Below are positions 9,712 through 20,439 of a stretch of 64,000 nucleotides of DNA, piece by piece (within the stretch, counting starts at the first letter, position 1; the number at the start of each line of letters is the position of its first letter). The translations under genes and the position numbers were made by a program. The stretch is from Campylobacter jejuni subsp. jejuni 414. Its GTDB lineage: Bacteria; Campylobacterota; Campylobacteria; Campylobacterales; Campylobacteraceae. The notes under the pieces are model-generated. The model saw only the letters and a list, made by a program, of their open reading frames with translations, did not search any database and was not told the DNA's origin. The stretch lies in assembly GCA_000163995.1 (NCBI GenBank), contig CM000855.1, forward strand, positions 855,172 to 919,171, read 5' to 3'.

Positions 9712-10595
9712 TGTCTTTGCCTTTCTTGTTCTGCATCATCATAAGGATCTAAATGAATTTGTATATCCCATTTTTCAGCCTCAAACATCTTACGCACACC
9801 CTCTTCTATCTCATCTGAAATTTTATGTGCATTTAAAAGCGAAATTATAGGACAAAAAACCAAATGCACGCTTAAATAATTACAATTTGGAGTTTTACGC
9901 GTCTTTAACTCATGATAAGAAATTACCTCGGGATTATTAGAAATCAAAGCACAAATTTTATCCACTTGCTCTTTAGGTAAAGCTTCGTCCATTAAAAAAG
10001 CTAAAGCTTTTTTAATGATCCTAAAAGCAGAAAATGCCGTATAAAGACTAATAACTATCCCAAAAATAGCATCGATGATATGTAAATTTGTAAAATAAAC
10101 TAACACCAAAGCTCCCAAAGTACAAGCATTAGTTAAGCAATCTGTTTTATAGTGCAAAGCATCACTTTCTATAATCAAACTTTTGGTTTTTTTAGCCACA
10201 TAATTTAAAAAAAGTACAAGAAAAAAAGTAATAATTAAAGCAAAAATCATTACATAAATGCTTGAGTTTAAATCTTTAATTTCTTCCTTATAATAAATCT
10301 TTAAAATACTCTCATAAAAAATAAAAACGCTTACTCCAACTATAAAAACGCCTTCTAATAAACCCATTAAAGCTTCGATTTTAGAAAAACCAAAATTATA
10401 ATTTTCGTTTGCCTTTTGTGAGCTTTTTTTAAGGGCTAAAAAATTAAAAGCAGAAATAGCAAAATCCATTAAAGAATCAATCGCGCTTGAGAGCACTGCA
10501 ACAGAACCACTTGTTAATCCCACTATAAATTTAATCAAAGCCAAAACAATAGCACATAAACTTGCCACAAGGGTTGCTTTTTTTTGCAAACTCAT
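9708..10595 (-). CDS. Cation diffusion facilitator metal exporter (FieF/YiiP type)
   Basis: Inner-membrane H+/metal antiporter that exports Zn2+ or Fe2+. The ATG at 10595 (295 aa) follows AAAGGTTTAAG and overlaps the aguA stop (ATGA); the longer frame to 10628 has no support. Six membrane helices are predicted. The metal site is of the YiiP D-D-H-D type: D40 and D44 in AIDSLMDF (helix 2), H148 and D152 in ALHYKTD (helix 5). The C-terminal cytoplasmic domain (about 200-295) with HLVFCP and HLDPYDD is the dimerisation and metal-sensing fold. It is embedded between the two agmatine-pathway genes with overlaps on both sides. Confidence 0.88.
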   Translation of the reverse strand: MSLQKKATLVASLCAIVLALIKFIVGLTSGSVAVLSSAIDSLMDFAISAFNFLALKKSSQKANENYNFGFSKIEALMGLLEGVFIVGVSVFIFYESILKIYYKEEIKDLNSSIYVMIFALIITFFLVLFLNYVAKKTKSLIIESDALHYKTDCLTNACTLGALVLVYFTNLHIIDAIFGIVISLYTAFSAFRIIKKALAFLMDEALPKEQVDKICALISNNPEVISYHELKTRKTPNCNYLSVHLVFCPIISLLNAHKISDEIEEGVRKMFEAEKWDIQIHLDPYDDAEQERQRQ

Positions 10596-11569
10596 CTTAA
10601 ACCTTTGAAACGATTTTGACAAGAGCAATGCAAAGAGCCATTTTGCCGCAAAAATACTCTTGCATCTACTCCTATAATTTTGCGGTTAGGTAAAGCCTTA
10701 GAAAGTTTTTTGGCTATAATTTCATCATTTTTATCTTTATAAAAAGGCACAATTAAAGCATTATTTACAAAAACAAAATTCGCATAAGTCGCGCCAAGCC
10801 TTCTTCCTTCATAATATAAAGGCTTAGGTATGGAAAGCTCCAATAAATCAAAACCGGTTTTTTCAAGTTCTTCTTTCATTTTTTGTAAAGGCAAATAATG
10901 CTCATCCTCTTCATCTTCGCAAATACAATGCGCTATAGTATTTTTATCTATAAATCTTGCCAAAGTATCGATATGATGATCTGTATCATCACCTTTTATA
11001 AAACCATTTTCTAGCCAAATAATTTGCTTTAAACCAAAAATTTCTTTTAATTTTACATCAATTTGAGCTTTATCTAGATGAGAATTTCTGTTTTCGTTTA
11101 AAAGACAATGAGAACTTGTAAGCATCACATCATCTCCATTAAAATCAATACTTCCCCCCTCCAAGATAAAATCAATCTTTTTAAGCTCTTCTTGAAATTT
11201 CTCTTTAAAAAGCTTAGAATTTACAGCATTATCAAGCTCGCTTTGAAATTTATTTCCCCAAGCATTAAAGGTAAAATCAAGTGCCTTTAAATACCCATTT
11301 TCTAATATATCTATAGCACCAAAATCGCGTATCCAAGTATCATTTGTATCACATTTGAAATACTCTACATTTTTTATATCTTTAAATTTTTCAAAATCAC
11401 TTTCACTAGGGGCTATAAGTAAAACTTTTTGAAATTCACTCACTGCTTTTATAAATTCTTTATAACTTTGCAAAATTTCATCCAAGTATGGCTTCCAATC
11501 GCTTTTTTCGTGTGGCAAAGAAAGCATGAGATATTCTTGTTCACTCCATTCAGGGATTGATTTTATCAT
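10592..11569 (-). CDS. aguA: Agmatine deiminase
   Basis: Converts agmatine to N-carbamoylputrescine and ammonia (peptidyl-arginine-deiminase fold). The 325-aa product carries the family blocks WIRDFGAID, LEGGSIDFNGDD and KGDDTDHHIDTLARF. The catalytic cysteine lies near the C-terminus in NGSLHCSCQ (C315), matching the GxxHC motif of agmatine deiminases. It is the first gene of a three-gene overlapping set with the metal exporter and aguB. In Campylobacter putrescine feeds the carboxyspermidine route to spermidine; that is family knowledge, not visible here. Confidence 0.93.
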   Translation of the reverse strand: MIKSIPEWSEQEYLMLSLPHEKSDWKPYLDEILQSYKEFIKAVSEFQKVLLIAPSESDFEKFKDIKNVEYFKCDTNDTWIRDFGAIDILENGYLKALDFTFNAWGNKFQSELDNAVNSKLFKEKFQEELKKIDFILEGGSIDFNGDDVMLTSSHCLLNENRNSHLDKAQIDVKLKEIFGLKQIIWLENGFIKGDDTDHHIDTLARFIDKNTIAHCICEDEEDEHYLPLQKMKEELEKTGFDLLELSIPKPLYYEGRRLGATYANFVFVNNALIVPFYKDKNDEIIAKKLSKALPNRKIIGVDARVFLRQNGSLHCSCQNRFKGLR

Positions 11570-11640
11570 TTAATTGCCTTTTTTGATAATAAAAATATAA
11601 TTGTATCATTTTTTAGACTTTTGTCAAATTTAAGAAGATT

Positions 11641-11658
11641 GCCTCGATATTTCGAGGC
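11641..11658 (-). terminator. Hairpin after the HslJ-like lipoprotein gene
   Basis: A 7-bp stem, GCCTCGA and TCGAGGC, with a 4-nt loop lies about 10 nt past the stop of the minus-strand gene at 11668. The T-tract after it is weak, so this may be an inefficient or processing hairpin. Confidence 0.5.
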
Positions 11659-11667
11659 TTTAGAGTG

Positions 11668-12102
11668 TTATTTAAAAAAGATTTTCATTTCATCATTGCT
11701 TAGAACAAGTTTACCATTTTCATTTGAAATTTTAAAAGTTCCTTTGAAGTTTGAAAGAAAAGAATTTTCAAAATCCATCACATCCAAAGGATGACAAAGC
11801 ATTTTAGTTGAAGCTATACGATCGCCTTCAATTTGCAAGGTATTTGCCTTAGTTTGATAAGAACCAAAAAAGCGATTACATCCTGCATAACCATAAAATT
11901 TATTATTCTCAAAGCTAATATTTGGACTTTCTTCTGCATTTTTTGGGTCAAAAATTTTACCATTGACTATAATTTTTTCTATTTTAAAAAGTTGATTTTG
12001 CACAAGCTCATTATTATCCTTAGAATCAGGTGAAGTAATAGAAGTACCAGCACAACCCGCAAAAAAAGTTGCAGCTAAAGCAATTTGAAGCGTTTTTTTC
12101 AT
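11668..12102 (-). CDS. META/HslJ-domain lipoprotein
   Basis: A small lipoprotein of 144 aa. The signal peptide ends in the lipobox FAGC (Cys17). Mature residues about 35-140 match the META (HslJ) domain, with ISFENNKFYGYAGCNRFFGSY and later IASTKMLCHP, the two cysteine-containing blocks typical of this fold. HslJ proteins are linked to heat or novobiocin tolerance in E. coli; the function here is not known. The gene lies 9 bp after the chemoreceptor gene on the same strand and may share its transcript. Confidence 0.85.
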   Translation of the reverse strand: MKKTLQIALAATFFAGCAGTSITSPDSKDNNELVQNQLFKIEKIIVNGKIFDPKNAEESPNISFENNKFYGYAGCNRFFGSYQTKANTLQIEGDRIASTKMLCHPLDVMDFENSFLSNFKGTFKISNENGKLVLSNDEMKIFFK

Positions 12103-12111
12103 TTTATTCCT

Positions 12112-13707
12112 TTAAATTTGAAATTGATTAAGTTCGCTTTCGAGATTATGACACACTATTTTTAACTCATCTGCAACTTGAAGTAGAATTTTAGAAATTT
12201 CTTCATTCTTTTCACTTACTTCAACATTTTCTTGCATGTGAGAAAGTAAATTTTGTATATTTTCTTGAGAAATTTTTATTTTTTCAGTGCATTGGGTTAC
12301 TAAAGTTCTGGCATCTTCATTACATAATTTAACCTCATTAGCATCATTAACCAACAAAGCAGTATCATCATTTAAAGCTTGCACACTTTGGGCATTTTTC
12401 TTTAACTCTGCACTAACCTCATTAATACTTTGTAGAAGTTCTTTTGTAATTTGAGCTACATTTCCTAAAAATTCTTCACTGCTTTGAGCTAACCGTCTAA
12501 CATCCTCAGCAATTACAGAAAAACCTCGTCCAAACTCACCCGCTCTAGCTGCCTCTATACCAGCATTTAAAGACAATAAATTTGTTTTATCTGCAATCTC
12601 ATCCATCATTTGAGTTGCTTTTTGTATATTAGCTGCTTGATTGACCATGTTTTCAACTTTTTTAGCCAATTCATTTTCATTTTGAGACACTGTTGATACT
12701 TTATTAGCAACATTAAATAAAGATTTAAGCATTTGTTCTAACAATAAAAAAGATTTTTCATTTGCGCTATTTGCCTTATTTGACAAAATAGCAAACTCTC
12801 CAAGTTCATTGCCAACATTTACACCGAGTTTGAAACTTTGGTCTATTTGCTTATGACTTTGCGAACTGATTTCGCTTAAAGAAATAGCATTTAAATTTAA
12901 AAGATTGCTTTGTTTTTCTACATTTTTTGAATTATAACTTGCACCGCTAACTGCTTTATGAGTTTTTTCAATAAATTGATTAATATATCTACAAGCTAAA
13001 GCAATTTCATCTTGACCCTTAACTGAAATACGTGCTTTTAAATTTCCACTTCCTTGAGCTAATTCTTTAGCGTGGTTTAAAAGTTCTAAAACAGGCTTTC
13101 CAACAACAACTTTAAGCATCAAAAGAACCACACAAAGGGTAAAAATCAAAGCTATGGTAAATATTATAATATAAGATTGACTGGTTTTACTTATATCTTT
13201 TTGAACGCTCTCTAAAGAATGTGATATATCCATAACTCCAATCACGTTACCTACATTGACATTTGCATGACAAGCTACACAACTTTCATCTGCAACCAAA
13301 GGGCGTATCAATCTTAAATGCGCAACTCCATTTACATTTTTTTCTACGGTTTGAATTTTAGGATTTGAAAATTGTTCTATAATACGATTATCATTTGAAA
13401 TTTGAGGATTTTTCATTTCAAAAAGCTCTATGGTATTTTTTGAAGGATAAATTTTAATATCACTAATACCCTCTATATTTTTTGCATCTTCAATGGCTTC
13501 TTTAATTTTTTCAGGATCTCCTAAATTCATAGCCATTCTCATTGTTTGGAAAACAGAAGTACTTACAGTATCTAAATTCGCTCTACTCATTTTATTAGCA
13601 GTATTTTTAAAATCCAAATTTAAAATCACCTGCATTATAATAAAACTTATAAATAACACTACAAGAATTGCAGTAGAAACCTTAAATCCTATAGTTTTAA
13701 ACATCAT
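12112..13707 (-). CDS. Methyl-accepting chemotaxis protein with a periplasmic CxxCH motif (Tlp7-like)
   Basis: A full-length transmembrane chemoreceptor of 531 aa. A first helix (about 10-30) is followed by a periplasmic sensor region (about 31-178), a second helix (about 179-203), a HAMP domain (about 204-257) and a signalling domain whose hairpin tip contains [18 protein letters not shown], the CheA/CheW-contact region. The sensor contains CVACH (C143, C146, H147), a c-type haem attachment motif, in a context resembling the DUF3365/Tll0287-like haem domain. From memory this locus (Cj0951c/Cj0952c, Tlp7) is split in NCTC 11168 and intact in some other strains, and has been reported as a formate receptor. 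Two adjacent ATGs (13707, 13704) follow AGGA; either could start. Confidence 0.92.
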   Translation of the reverse strand: MMFKTIGFKVSTAILVVLFISFIIMQVILNLDFKNTANKMSRANLDTVSTSVFQTMRMAMNLGDPEKIKEAIEDAKNIEGISDIKIYPSKNTIELFEMKNPQISNDNRIIEQFSNPKIQTVEKNVNGVAHLRLIRPLVADESCVACHANVNVGNVIGVMDISHSLESVQKDISKTSQSYIIIFTIALIFTLCVVLLMLKVVVGKPVLELLNHAKELAQGSGNLKARISVKGQDEIALACRYINQFIEKTHKAVSGASYNSKNVEKQSNLLNLNAISLSEISSQSHKQIDQSFKLGVNVGNELGEFAILSNKANSANEKSFLLLEQMLKSLFNVANKVSTVSQNENELAKKVENMVNQAANIQKATQMMDEIADKTNLLSLNAGIEAARAGEFGRGFSVIAEDVRRLAQSSEEFLGNVAQITKELLQSINEVSAELKKNAQSVQALNDDTALLVNDANEVKLCNEDARTLVTQCTEKIKISQENIQNLLSHMQENVEVSEKNEEISKILLQVADELKIVCHNLESELNQFQI

Positions 13708-13739
13708 AGATTCCTAAAAATAAAAATTTCTACAAATAT

Positions 13740-13780
13740 TTTACATATAATTTATTTAATTTTATTAAATTATATGTAAA
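13740..13780. terminator. AT-rich inverted repeat between purH and the chemoreceptor gene
   Basis: Perfect 15-bp arms, TTTACATATAATTTA and TAAATTATATGTAAA, are separated by 11 nt. It lies 20 bp after the purH stop and 33 bp before the chemoreceptor start, both on the minus strand. It could end the purine-operon transcript or act as an operator for the receptor gene. Confidence 0.5.
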
Positions 13781-13800
13781 AAAATAACATTCTATTAAAT

Positions 13801-15333
13801 TTAATGCAAAAAATGTCTTACTCCTGTAAAATAAAGCGCCATACCATACTCATCAGCTGCTTTTACCACTTCATCATCTCTTATGCTTCCCCCTGGTTCT
13901 ACTATAGCTTTAACCCCTACTTTACTTGCCTCATCTATACTATCTCTAAATGGAAAAAAGGCTTCGCTTGCTAAAACGCAACCTTGTAAGTCAAGTCCCA
14001 TTTCTTTAGCCTTAGCAATAGCTGCTTTTGATGCATCGATTCTACTTGTCATGCCCATACCTATAGCAACCATAGCACCCTTTTTTACATAAACAACATT
14101 ATTTGATTTGGTAAGTGCCGCTATTTTCATAGAAATTTCAAGATCTTTTAATTCTTCTTCACTTGCTTCTCTTTGAGTCATGAGTTTTACATTTTTAAAC
14201 TCATTTTCACCGACTTCATCGCTATTTTGATATACAAAACCTCCATCAATATGTTTAAAATCATATCTATCAAAACTACGGATCAAATAAGGACTTTCCT
14301 GGGTGAAAATTTTAATGCGTTTTTTATCTTCAAACACTGCTAAAGCTTTTTCATCTACATTTGCTGCAATGATTACTTCTATATAAATTTCATTGATTTT
14401 ATTTGCCAAAGTCTCATCAAGAGTTCCATTTATCGCAACTACTCCTCCATAAGCACTTACACTATCACATTTTAAAGCATGGATATAACTTTGAATTAAA
14501 TCTTCTTTTATAGCAAAACCACAAGGATTTCCATGTTTTACTATACAAACCGCTGGAGCTTTATCGAAACTACTAGCCAAATTTAAAGCAGCATTGATAT
14601 CAGTTAGATTGTTAAAACTTGCTTCACCTTTAAGAGCCTTAAAATTTGTGCTAAAAAAGGCATCAAATTCATACAAAGCACCTTTTTGATGTGGATTTTC
14701 TCCATATTTTGTATCAAATACTTTTTGCCCTACAATAAACTTACTTGCTCCAAAACCATCATTAAAGCATTCATTCATATAATTTGCAATATAAGCATCA
14801 TAATTTGCCGTATGCTCATAAGCTTTTATCATCAAATTAAGGCGAAATTTTTCATCATTTTGACCATTTTTTAAAGTCTCAATCACTTTTTCATAATCTA
14901 GAGGATCACAAAGCACCATCACATCTTTATAATTTTTAGCAGCACTTCTTATCATCGCAGGACCCCCTATATCGATATTTTCGATAATCTTATCAAAATC
15001 ATCACTCATGATAGTAGTTTTTTTAAAAGGATATAAATTCACACAAACTAGATCAATACCTAAAATTTCATTGTCTTTAGCTTGCTTGATATGGTTTTCA
15101 TCACTTCTTTTATACAAAATTCCACCATGAATTTTAGGGTGCAAAGTCTTTACACGCCCTTCAAAAAGCTCAGGACTTTTAGTAAATTCACTAACTTCCA
15201 CAACCTTTACCCCATTATCTTTTAAAAGCTTAAAAGTCCCCCCTGTTGAAAGGATTTCAAAACCTAAATTTTCAAGCTCTTTACTAAATTCTACTATACC
15301 TTCTTTATCACTCACACTAAGTAATGCTCTCAT
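13801..15333 (-). CDS. purH: Bifunctional AICAR transformylase / IMP cyclohydrolase
   Basis: Catalyses the last two steps of IMP synthesis. The N-terminal MGS-like cyclohydrolase domain (about 1-125) shows [13 protein letters not shown] and [13 protein letters not shown]. The C-terminal transformylase domain includes the [12 protein letters not shown] block with the key Lys-His pair, and [11 protein letters not shown]. The length of 510 aa is normal. It is separated by 2 bp from the DnaJ/TerB-like gene, which is followed upstream by purL, so two purine genes flank an unrelated-looking gene in one operon. Confidence 0.97.
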   Translation of the reverse strand: MRALLSVSDKEGIVEFSKELENLGFEILSTGGTFKLLKDNGVKVVEVSEFTKSPELFEGRVKTLHPKIHGGILYKRSDENHIKQAKDNEILGIDLVCVNLYPFKKTTIMSDDFDKIIENIDIGGPAMIRSAAKNYKDVMVLCDPLDYEKVIETLKNGQNDEKFRLNLMIKAYEHTANYDAYIANYMNECFNDGFGASKFIVGQKVFDTKYGENPHQKGALYEFDAFFSTNFKALKGEASFNNLTDINAALNLASSFDKAPAVCIVKHGNPCGFAIKEDLIQSYIHALKCDSVSAYGGVVAINGTLDETLANKINEIYIEVIIAANVDEKALAVFEDKKRIKIFTQESPYLIRSFDRYDFKHIDGGFVYQNSDEVGENEFKNVKLMTQREASEEELKDLEISMKIAALTKSNNVVYVKKGAMVAIGMGMTSRIDASKAAIAKAKEMGLDLQGCVLASEAFFPFRDSIDEASKVGVKAIVEPGGSIRDDEVVKAADEYGMALYFTGVRHFLH

Positions 15334-15335
15334 TT

Positions 15336-16106
15336 TTACCTTTCTAAATGCTTTTTAATTTTCTCATAAGCTTCGTTGATTTTTTGAAATTTTTCTACGC
15401 CGATTTTAATCTCTTCTTCGCTAACATTATTTGCGTTTAAAATATCAGGATGATATTTTTTTGCTAAATTGCGGTATTGCTTTTTTACTGCATTTAAATC
15501 TGCATTGTTTGGAAGTTCTAAGATAGCAAAAGCTTCATCAAGACTTAATTCTTTTTTTGTACTTTTTAGATTAGAAAGGCTTGCAATAAAAGCGTCTAAC
15601 TCACTTTTTGCTATATCAAAAGCCTTAGCAATTTGTTCTAAAATTTCACGCTTTTTAGCATTAAAATCCGCATCAATTAAAGCCATAAAAACAAGCACAC
15701 GCAAGACATTAAAACGCTCATTTTTAGGTAAAGGCACTTCTTTTAAAAAATCTTTTGCCACATAAAAAGCATCACTTAAATTTTCTTTATGCTCATTAAA
15801 ACTTGCCTTTAAGAAAGATCTTTCTTTTTCATCTTTGGCATTAGCATCTAAAAGATCTTTGATCATTTCTGCTTCATTTTCACTTACTCTGCCATCACTT
15901 TTTGCAATTTTTGCCAAAAGTACAATAACATAATAATTCATACGCCTTTTAAACTCATCTATTCTTTCTTCCATAACCCCACGAGAAAAGCTTTTAGCAA
16001 AGCCTTTAGCTCCTCTTGTGGCTGAATTTAAAAAGTCCTGCTTTCCCCAGGTTTTATAATACCAGTAAAACACCAAAATAACAAGTATAATTAAAACTAA
16101 AGTCAT
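15336..16106 (-). CDS. DjlA-like membrane co-chaperone with TerB and J domains
   Basis: A 256-aa protein with an N-terminal membrane anchor (residues 1-15), a basic stretch, a TerB-like helical region (about 50-165, containing [18 protein letters not shown]) and a C-terminal J domain (about 190-255). The DnaK-activating HPD is at 219-221 in KKYHPD. This order matches DjlA, a membrane-bound DnaK partner. It overlaps the purL stop by four bases and lies 2 bp before purH, so it is likely co-transcribed with purine genes; no functional link is known to me. Confidence 0.85.
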   Translation of the reverse strand: MTLVLIILVILVFYWYYKTWGKQDFLNSATRGAKGFAKSFSRGVMEERIDEFKRRMNYYVIVLLAKIAKSDGRVSENEAEMIKDLLDANAKDEKERSFLKASFNEHKENLSDAFYVAKDFLKEVPLPKNERFNVLRVLVFMALIDADFNAKKREILEQIAKAFDIAKSELDAFIASLSNLKSTKKELSLDEAFAILELPNNADLNAVKKQYRNLAKKYHPDILNANNVSEEEIKIGVEKFQKINEAYEKIKKHLER

Positions 16107-18289
16107 TGGATTTGCCCTTTAAAACTTTCAAAATAAAGCTTGTCAAGTTCAGCTTTACTGAGCTCAATACTATCAAGTTTAAAATGTTTTTCACTTGTGC
16201 TAGCGCCTAATTTATAAGCCTTTAATCTAAATTCCTTAACTAAAGTTAAAAAAGCTTCTTCATTTTCTTTGCTAAGCCCTACTATAGCACGACTTGCACT
16301 CTCATCAAAGATCATTTTTTCATCATCAAAACCGCTTTTTAAATTTGCACCCACACTAGAAATAGCAAACATTTTTGCTAAAGTCATAGCAATACCACCT
16401 ATACCTACGCTATTAGCACACTCAAGTAAAGAATTTTGATTTGCCTTATAAAGCAAATTCCAAAGTGCAAGTTCAGCTTTATAATCAAGCTCTTTAAGAG
16501 TGCCTGATACTTTTTTATCTTGAATTTTCATTGCCATAGATCCACTAAATTCACCTAAACTTTCTCCCAAAAGATAAATGCTTAAATTTTCTTTCTCGAA
16601 ACTGGCTTTTAAAGTTTTATTTGCATCTTCTAAAACCCCTACGCTTACTATGGTTGGACTTGGATAAATGCTTACACCTTCAGTTTCATTATAAAGCGAA
16701 ACATTACCACTTACTACAGGAGTATTTAATTCTTTACAAGCTTCTTTGATACCTTCACAACCTTGTGCAAATTGCCACATTACTTCAGGGTTTTGTGGAT
16801 TTCCATAATTTAAACAATCACTTATAGCCAAAGGCTTAGCACCTGTACAAGCAACTTTTCTACCTGCAGCCGCTACAGCTAAAGTCGCTCCTATTTTAGG
16901 ATTCACATAATTTAAGCGAGAATTACATTCTATAGCTATAGCTACGCTTGCGCCATTTTCTTTGATGCGAATAGCACTAGCGCCCAATTTACCATCAGCT
17001 TTTATAGTATTGGTTTGTACGCTTGAATCAAACTGATCATAAATAAAAGCCTTGTTGTTAATATTTTCATTTTGAAGCATTTGGATAAAAAGTTCTTGAA
17101 TGCTTAATTTTAACTCAAATTTATAGTTTTTAATCTCACTTAAATACCTTGGTTCACTTATAGGACGACTTAAAATCGGTGCTTTTTCACTCAAAGGTTC
17201 AATAGGAATAAGTCCTACAAGTTCATCATGCCAAAAAAGTTCCATTTTTCCAGTATCGGTAACTTCGCCCATAACCACAGCGTCTAAATCCCATTTTTTA
17301 AAAATTTCTATAACCTTATTTTCATAGCCTTTTCTAGCACAAATAAGCATTCTTTCTTGAGATTCGCTAAGCATTAATTCATAAGGAGTCATACCACTTT
17401 CACGCATAGGGGTTTTATCTAAATAAAGTTTCATACCACTACCACTTCTTCCTGCCATTTCAAAAGAACTTGAAGTAAGCCCAGCAGCACCCATATCTTG
17501 AATACCCACAATATAATCAGTTTTAAAAAGCTCTAAACAAGCCTCCATAAGAAGTTTTTCACTGAAAGGATCGCCAATTTGCACAGTTGGACGTAAAGAT
17601 TTACTTTCTTCGTTAAAACTATCGCTTGCCATAACCGCTCCACCAAGTCCATCACGCCCTGTTTTTGAACCCACATAAATCACAGGATTTCCTATGCCTT
17701 CAGCCTTAGCATAAAAAATATCTTCACTTTTACAAACCCCTAAAGCAAAAGCATTAACTAAAATGTTTCCATTAAAACACTCATCAAAAGCACATTCTCC
17801 ACCTATAGTTGGCACGCCCATGCAATTTCCATAATGAGAAATTCCATTTACAACGCCTTTAACAAGATATTTTTGGTGTTTGCCATATTTTTCATCGTGA
17901 ATGTTGCCAAATTTTAAAGAATTTAGCCCCGCAACCACTCTTGCACCCATAGTAAAAACATCACGCAAAATTCCCCCTACTCCTGTAGCCGCACCTGCAA
18001 AAGGTTCGATAAAACTAGGGTGATTATGACTTTCTACTTTAAAAACCGCTGCCATACCTTGTCCAATATCAATAACCCCTGCATTCTCTCCTGGACCTTG
18101 GATCACCCAAGGTGCTTTAGTTGGAAAACCATTAAGATATTTTTTGCTGGATTTATAAGAGCAATGCTCACTCCACATCGCAGAAATAACGCCAAGCTCT
18201 AACAAATTTGGCTCACGGCCTAAAATTTCTAAAATTTGCGTATATTCTTCATCACTGATTTTATGTGCTTTTATAGTTTCTTTATCCAT
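16103..18289 (-). CDS. purL: Phosphoribosylformylglycinamidine synthase, PurL subunit
   Basis: ATP-dependent step 4 of purine synthesis (FGAR to FGAM). This is the short form of 728 aa that works with separate PurS and PurQ subunits, neither of which is in the window. The blocks [25 protein letters not shown] and [15 protein letters not shown] are diagnostic. The ATG at 18289, behind AAAAGGATAAAA, begins [17 protein letters not shown] longer frame to 18334 runs into mnmE and has no ribosome binding site. It follows mnmE closely on the same strand. Confidence 0.97.
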   Translation of the reverse strand: MDKETIKAHKISDEEYTQILEILGREPNLLELGVISAMWSEHCSYKSSKKYLNGFPTKAPWVIQGPGENAGVIDIGQGMAAVFKVESHNHPSFIEPFAGAATGVGGILRDVFTMGARVVAGLNSLKFGNIHDEKYGKHQKYLVKGVVNGISHYGNCMGVPTIGGECAFDECFNGNILVNAFALGVCKSEDIFYAKAEGIGNPVIYVGSKTGRDGLGGAVMASDSFNEESKSLRPTVQIGDPFSEKLLMEACLELFKTDYIVGIQDMGAAGLTSSSFEMAGRSGSGMKLYLDKTPMRESGMTPYELMLSESQERMLICARKGYENKVIEIFKKWDLDAVVMGEVTDTGKMELFWHDELVGLIPIEPLSEKAPILSRPISEPRYLSEIKNYKFELKLSIQELFIQMLQNENINNKAFIYDQFDSSVQTNTIKADGKLGASAIRIKENGASVAIAIECNSRLNYVNPKIGATLAVAAAGRKVACTGAKPLAISDCLNYGNPQNPEVMWQFAQGCEGIKEACKELNTPVVSGNVSLYNETEGVSIYPSPTIVSVGVLEDANKTLKASFEKENLSIYLLGESLGEFSGSMAMKIQDKKVSGTLKELDYKAELALWNLLYKANQNSLLECANSVGIGGIAMTLAKMFAISSVGANLKSGFDDEKMIFDESASRAIVGLSKENEEAFLTLVKEFRLKAYKLGASTSEKHFKLDSIELSKAELDKLYFESFKGQIQ

Positions 18290-18299
18290 TTTTATCCTT

Positions 18300-19628
18300 T
18301 TATTTTCCCAAACAAAAATTACCAAAGATTTCATCTAAAATTTCATCCCTTTGGAAATCTTTGGTAAATCTTGCAAGTTCATTGATCGCTAAATTAAATT
18401 CAAAAGCAAAAAGCTCTAAAGAATTTTCTTTTAAAAGTCCCTTGGCTCTAAAAATCGCCTCACTTGAAATTTTGCAAGCATTAATAAGATCTAAAGAACT
18501 TACCATAATGCCCTCGCTATCAAAAGAATTTAAATAGTTTTGTAATTCTTGCTTTAACAAAGCTATATCTTTTTGAGCGCTTAATTTAATAAAATTTTTA
18601 TTCTGAGTATTTTCAAAAATACTCTCTAAATCAGTTTTATTTAAAATCCAAAAGATTTTTTTATCAATATTTTCCAATAACTTAAAAATTTTCTTATCTT
18701 CCTCATCTTCTTTTCTTGAAGCATCAAAAACTGCTAAAATAATATCTGCATCTTCTAAGCTTTTTTTACTTAATGCCACGCCAATTTGTTCTATAGTATC
18801 TTTACTTTCTCTAATACCTGCCGTATCTATAATACGTAATAAATGCGTCCCTAGTTTAAAGCTTTCCTCTATAGTATCACGCGTTGTTCCTGCTATATCT
18901 GAAACAATAGCCCTTTCATAAGAAAGCAAAGCATTTAAAAGTGAGGATTTACCTACATTTGGCTTACCTATAATAGCAATTTTAAAACCTTCTATAAGTC
19001 CTTTTTTACTCTGAGAAAGAGTATAAATTTCTTTTAAAATTTTAGAATTTTCTTCACACATAGTAGAAATTTGCTCTAATAAATCAGAAGGTAAATCATC
19101 ATCTGCATAATCAATACTTGTTTCTACAAAAGCTAAAGTTTTAACTAAATCTATACGAATTTTTTCTAAAAGTTCTCCTAAATTTCCTTGCATATTGCGT
19201 GCTATGATTTTAGCTGCAAGCACGGATTTTGAAAGTATAAGATCTTGTATATTTAAAGCTTTTAAAGGAGTCATTTTGCCATTTAAGCACGCTCTTTTGC
19301 TAAATTCGCCTGCTAGAGCAAGTCTTGCGCCTAAACTCACAAGCTCTTCAAGTAAAATTTCACTCACGCTAAAACCTCCATGAGTTTGAAACTCCACTAT
19401 ATCTTCACCTGTAAAACTAAAAGGAGATTTAAAATATATCATTATAGCTTCATCTATGATTTCATTATTTTGATTAAAAAGTTTTGTAAAAGTAGCGTAA
19501 CGTGGAGTGAGCTTGGTTTTTCGGCTAAGTTTTAAAGCAAATTCCAAAGCTCTTTCGCCGCTTAATCTTACAATAGAAATCGAACCCACACCATGAGCTG
19601 TGGAAATAGCTACTATAGTATCACTCAT
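18300..19628 (-). CDS. mnmE: tRNA modification GTPase MnmE (TrmE)
   Basis: With MnmG it makes the cmnm5 modification on wobble U34 of tRNAs. The N-terminal tetrahydrofolate-binding domain starts [16 protein letters not shown]. The G domain (about 215-365) has P-loop [17 protein letters not shown] (switch), DTAG and NKTD. The C-terminus ends in FCLGK, holding the conserved Cys of the CxGK motif. Length 442 aa. Its start overlaps the jag stop by 8 bases. Part of the conserved cluster rpmH-rnpA-yidD-yidC-jag-mnmE. Confidence 0.97.
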   Translation of the reverse strand: MSDTIVAISTAHGVGSISIVRLSGERALEFALKLSRKTKLTPRYATFTKLFNQNNEIIDEAIMIYFKSPFSFTGEDIVEFQTHGGFSVSEILLEELVSLGARLALAGEFSKRACLNGKMTPLKALNIQDLILSKSVLAAKIIARNMQGNLGELLEKIRIDLVKTLAFVETSIDYADDDLPSDLLEQISTMCEENSKILKEIYTLSQSKKGLIEGFKIAIIGKPNVGKSSLLNALLSYERAIVSDIAGTTRDTIEESFKLGTHLLRIIDTAGIRESKDTIEQIGVALSKKSLEDADIILAVFDASRKEDEEDKKIFKLLENIDKKIFWILNKTDLESIFENTQNKNFIKLSAQKDIALLKQELQNYLNSFDSEGIMVSSLDLINACKISSEAIFRAKGLLKENSLELFAFEFNLAINELARFTKDFQRDEILDEIFGNFCLGK

Positions 19629-20439
19629 CTTTTTTAAAAAAATCGTTTATCACAACAAATCTTTGATCGTTATTTTGTTTGATTCCTACATACTTATTAG
19701 GAAATTCAGCTCTTAATTGTTCTAAAGCGATTTTAATCAAAACTCCATCTAAAGGTTTAGTTTGTCCGCGTCCATGAATTTTAATTTTTTCAATCACACT
19801 TTGCAAATAAAGCTGCATACCTTGAATTTGATTTTCTAAAAATTGAGCAATTTCAAGACGCACCAAGAGATTATATTTTAAATTAATCCAATTGTGCAAA
19901 AGATAAGAAATGGCTTTATAACGATGTGCTTCTTTGCCTATCATCAAAGCAGCATCTTCTCCATCTAAGCGAATCAAAACACAATCTTCATCATACATTC
20001 TAAGCTCACTAAGCTCTATTTTAAACTGAGAGCTTTCTAAAAGTTTTACAAGTTGAATGCGAATTTCATCTAAAATATCCTGAGTATTGCAAACTCCTTT
20101 ACTCTCTCGATGAAAGCTGTCAAAAATTTCATCACTTTTTATTATATATTTTTCTTTTTGATTTCTATTTTTCTCATTTTTTATTTCAATTTTGCTTTCT
20201 TGTTTTAACTCCTGTAGTTCCATCTTGTAATTTTTTGAACTTGTAAATTCTTTTTTAGGATTTTTTTTCAAAATTCTTTTTTTTGCTTTAGCTTTTATAA
20301 TCGCCTTTTTTCTTCCAAATCCAAAAAAACCTTTTCTTGGGTGCTGAATAATCTCATACTCTAAATCCATCACAGAGCATTCTAAACTTCTTGAAGCTTC
20401 TGTTAAAGCACTTTGAAGATCAATGGCTTCGATTTTCAT
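19621..20439 (-). CDS. jag: Jag/KhpB-type RNA-binding protein
   Basis: A cytoplasmic RNA-binding protein of 272 aa. The N-terminal Jag domain (about 1-52) contains [18 protein letters not shown] and the [10 protein letters not shown] motif; a charged linker follows. A KH-type domain (about 130-200) has [17 protein letters not shown], and a C-terminal R3H domain (about 205-270) has [11 protein letters not shown]. Its start overlaps the yidC stop by four bases. Its place between yidC and mnmE is standard in many bacteria. Confidence 0.92.
   Translation of the reverse strand: MKIEAIDLQSALTEASRSLECSVMDLEYEIIQHPRKGFFGFGRKKAIIKAKAKKRILKKNPKKEFTSSKNYKMELQELKQESKIEIKNEKNRNQKEKYIIKSDEIFDSFHRESKGVCNTQDILDEIRIQLVKLLESSQFKIELSELRMYDEDCVLIRLDGEDAALMIGKEAHRYKAISYLLHNWINLKYNLLVRLEIAQFLENQIQGMQLYLQSVIEKIKIHGRGQTKPLDGVLIKIALEQLRAEFPNKYVGIKQNNDQRFVVINDFFKKDE

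Noticed and set aside
16103-18334. Longer purL start at 18334
   Set aside because: The extra 15 residues are not family-like and overlap mnmE; ATG 18289 has the ribosome binding site and the conserved N-terminus.
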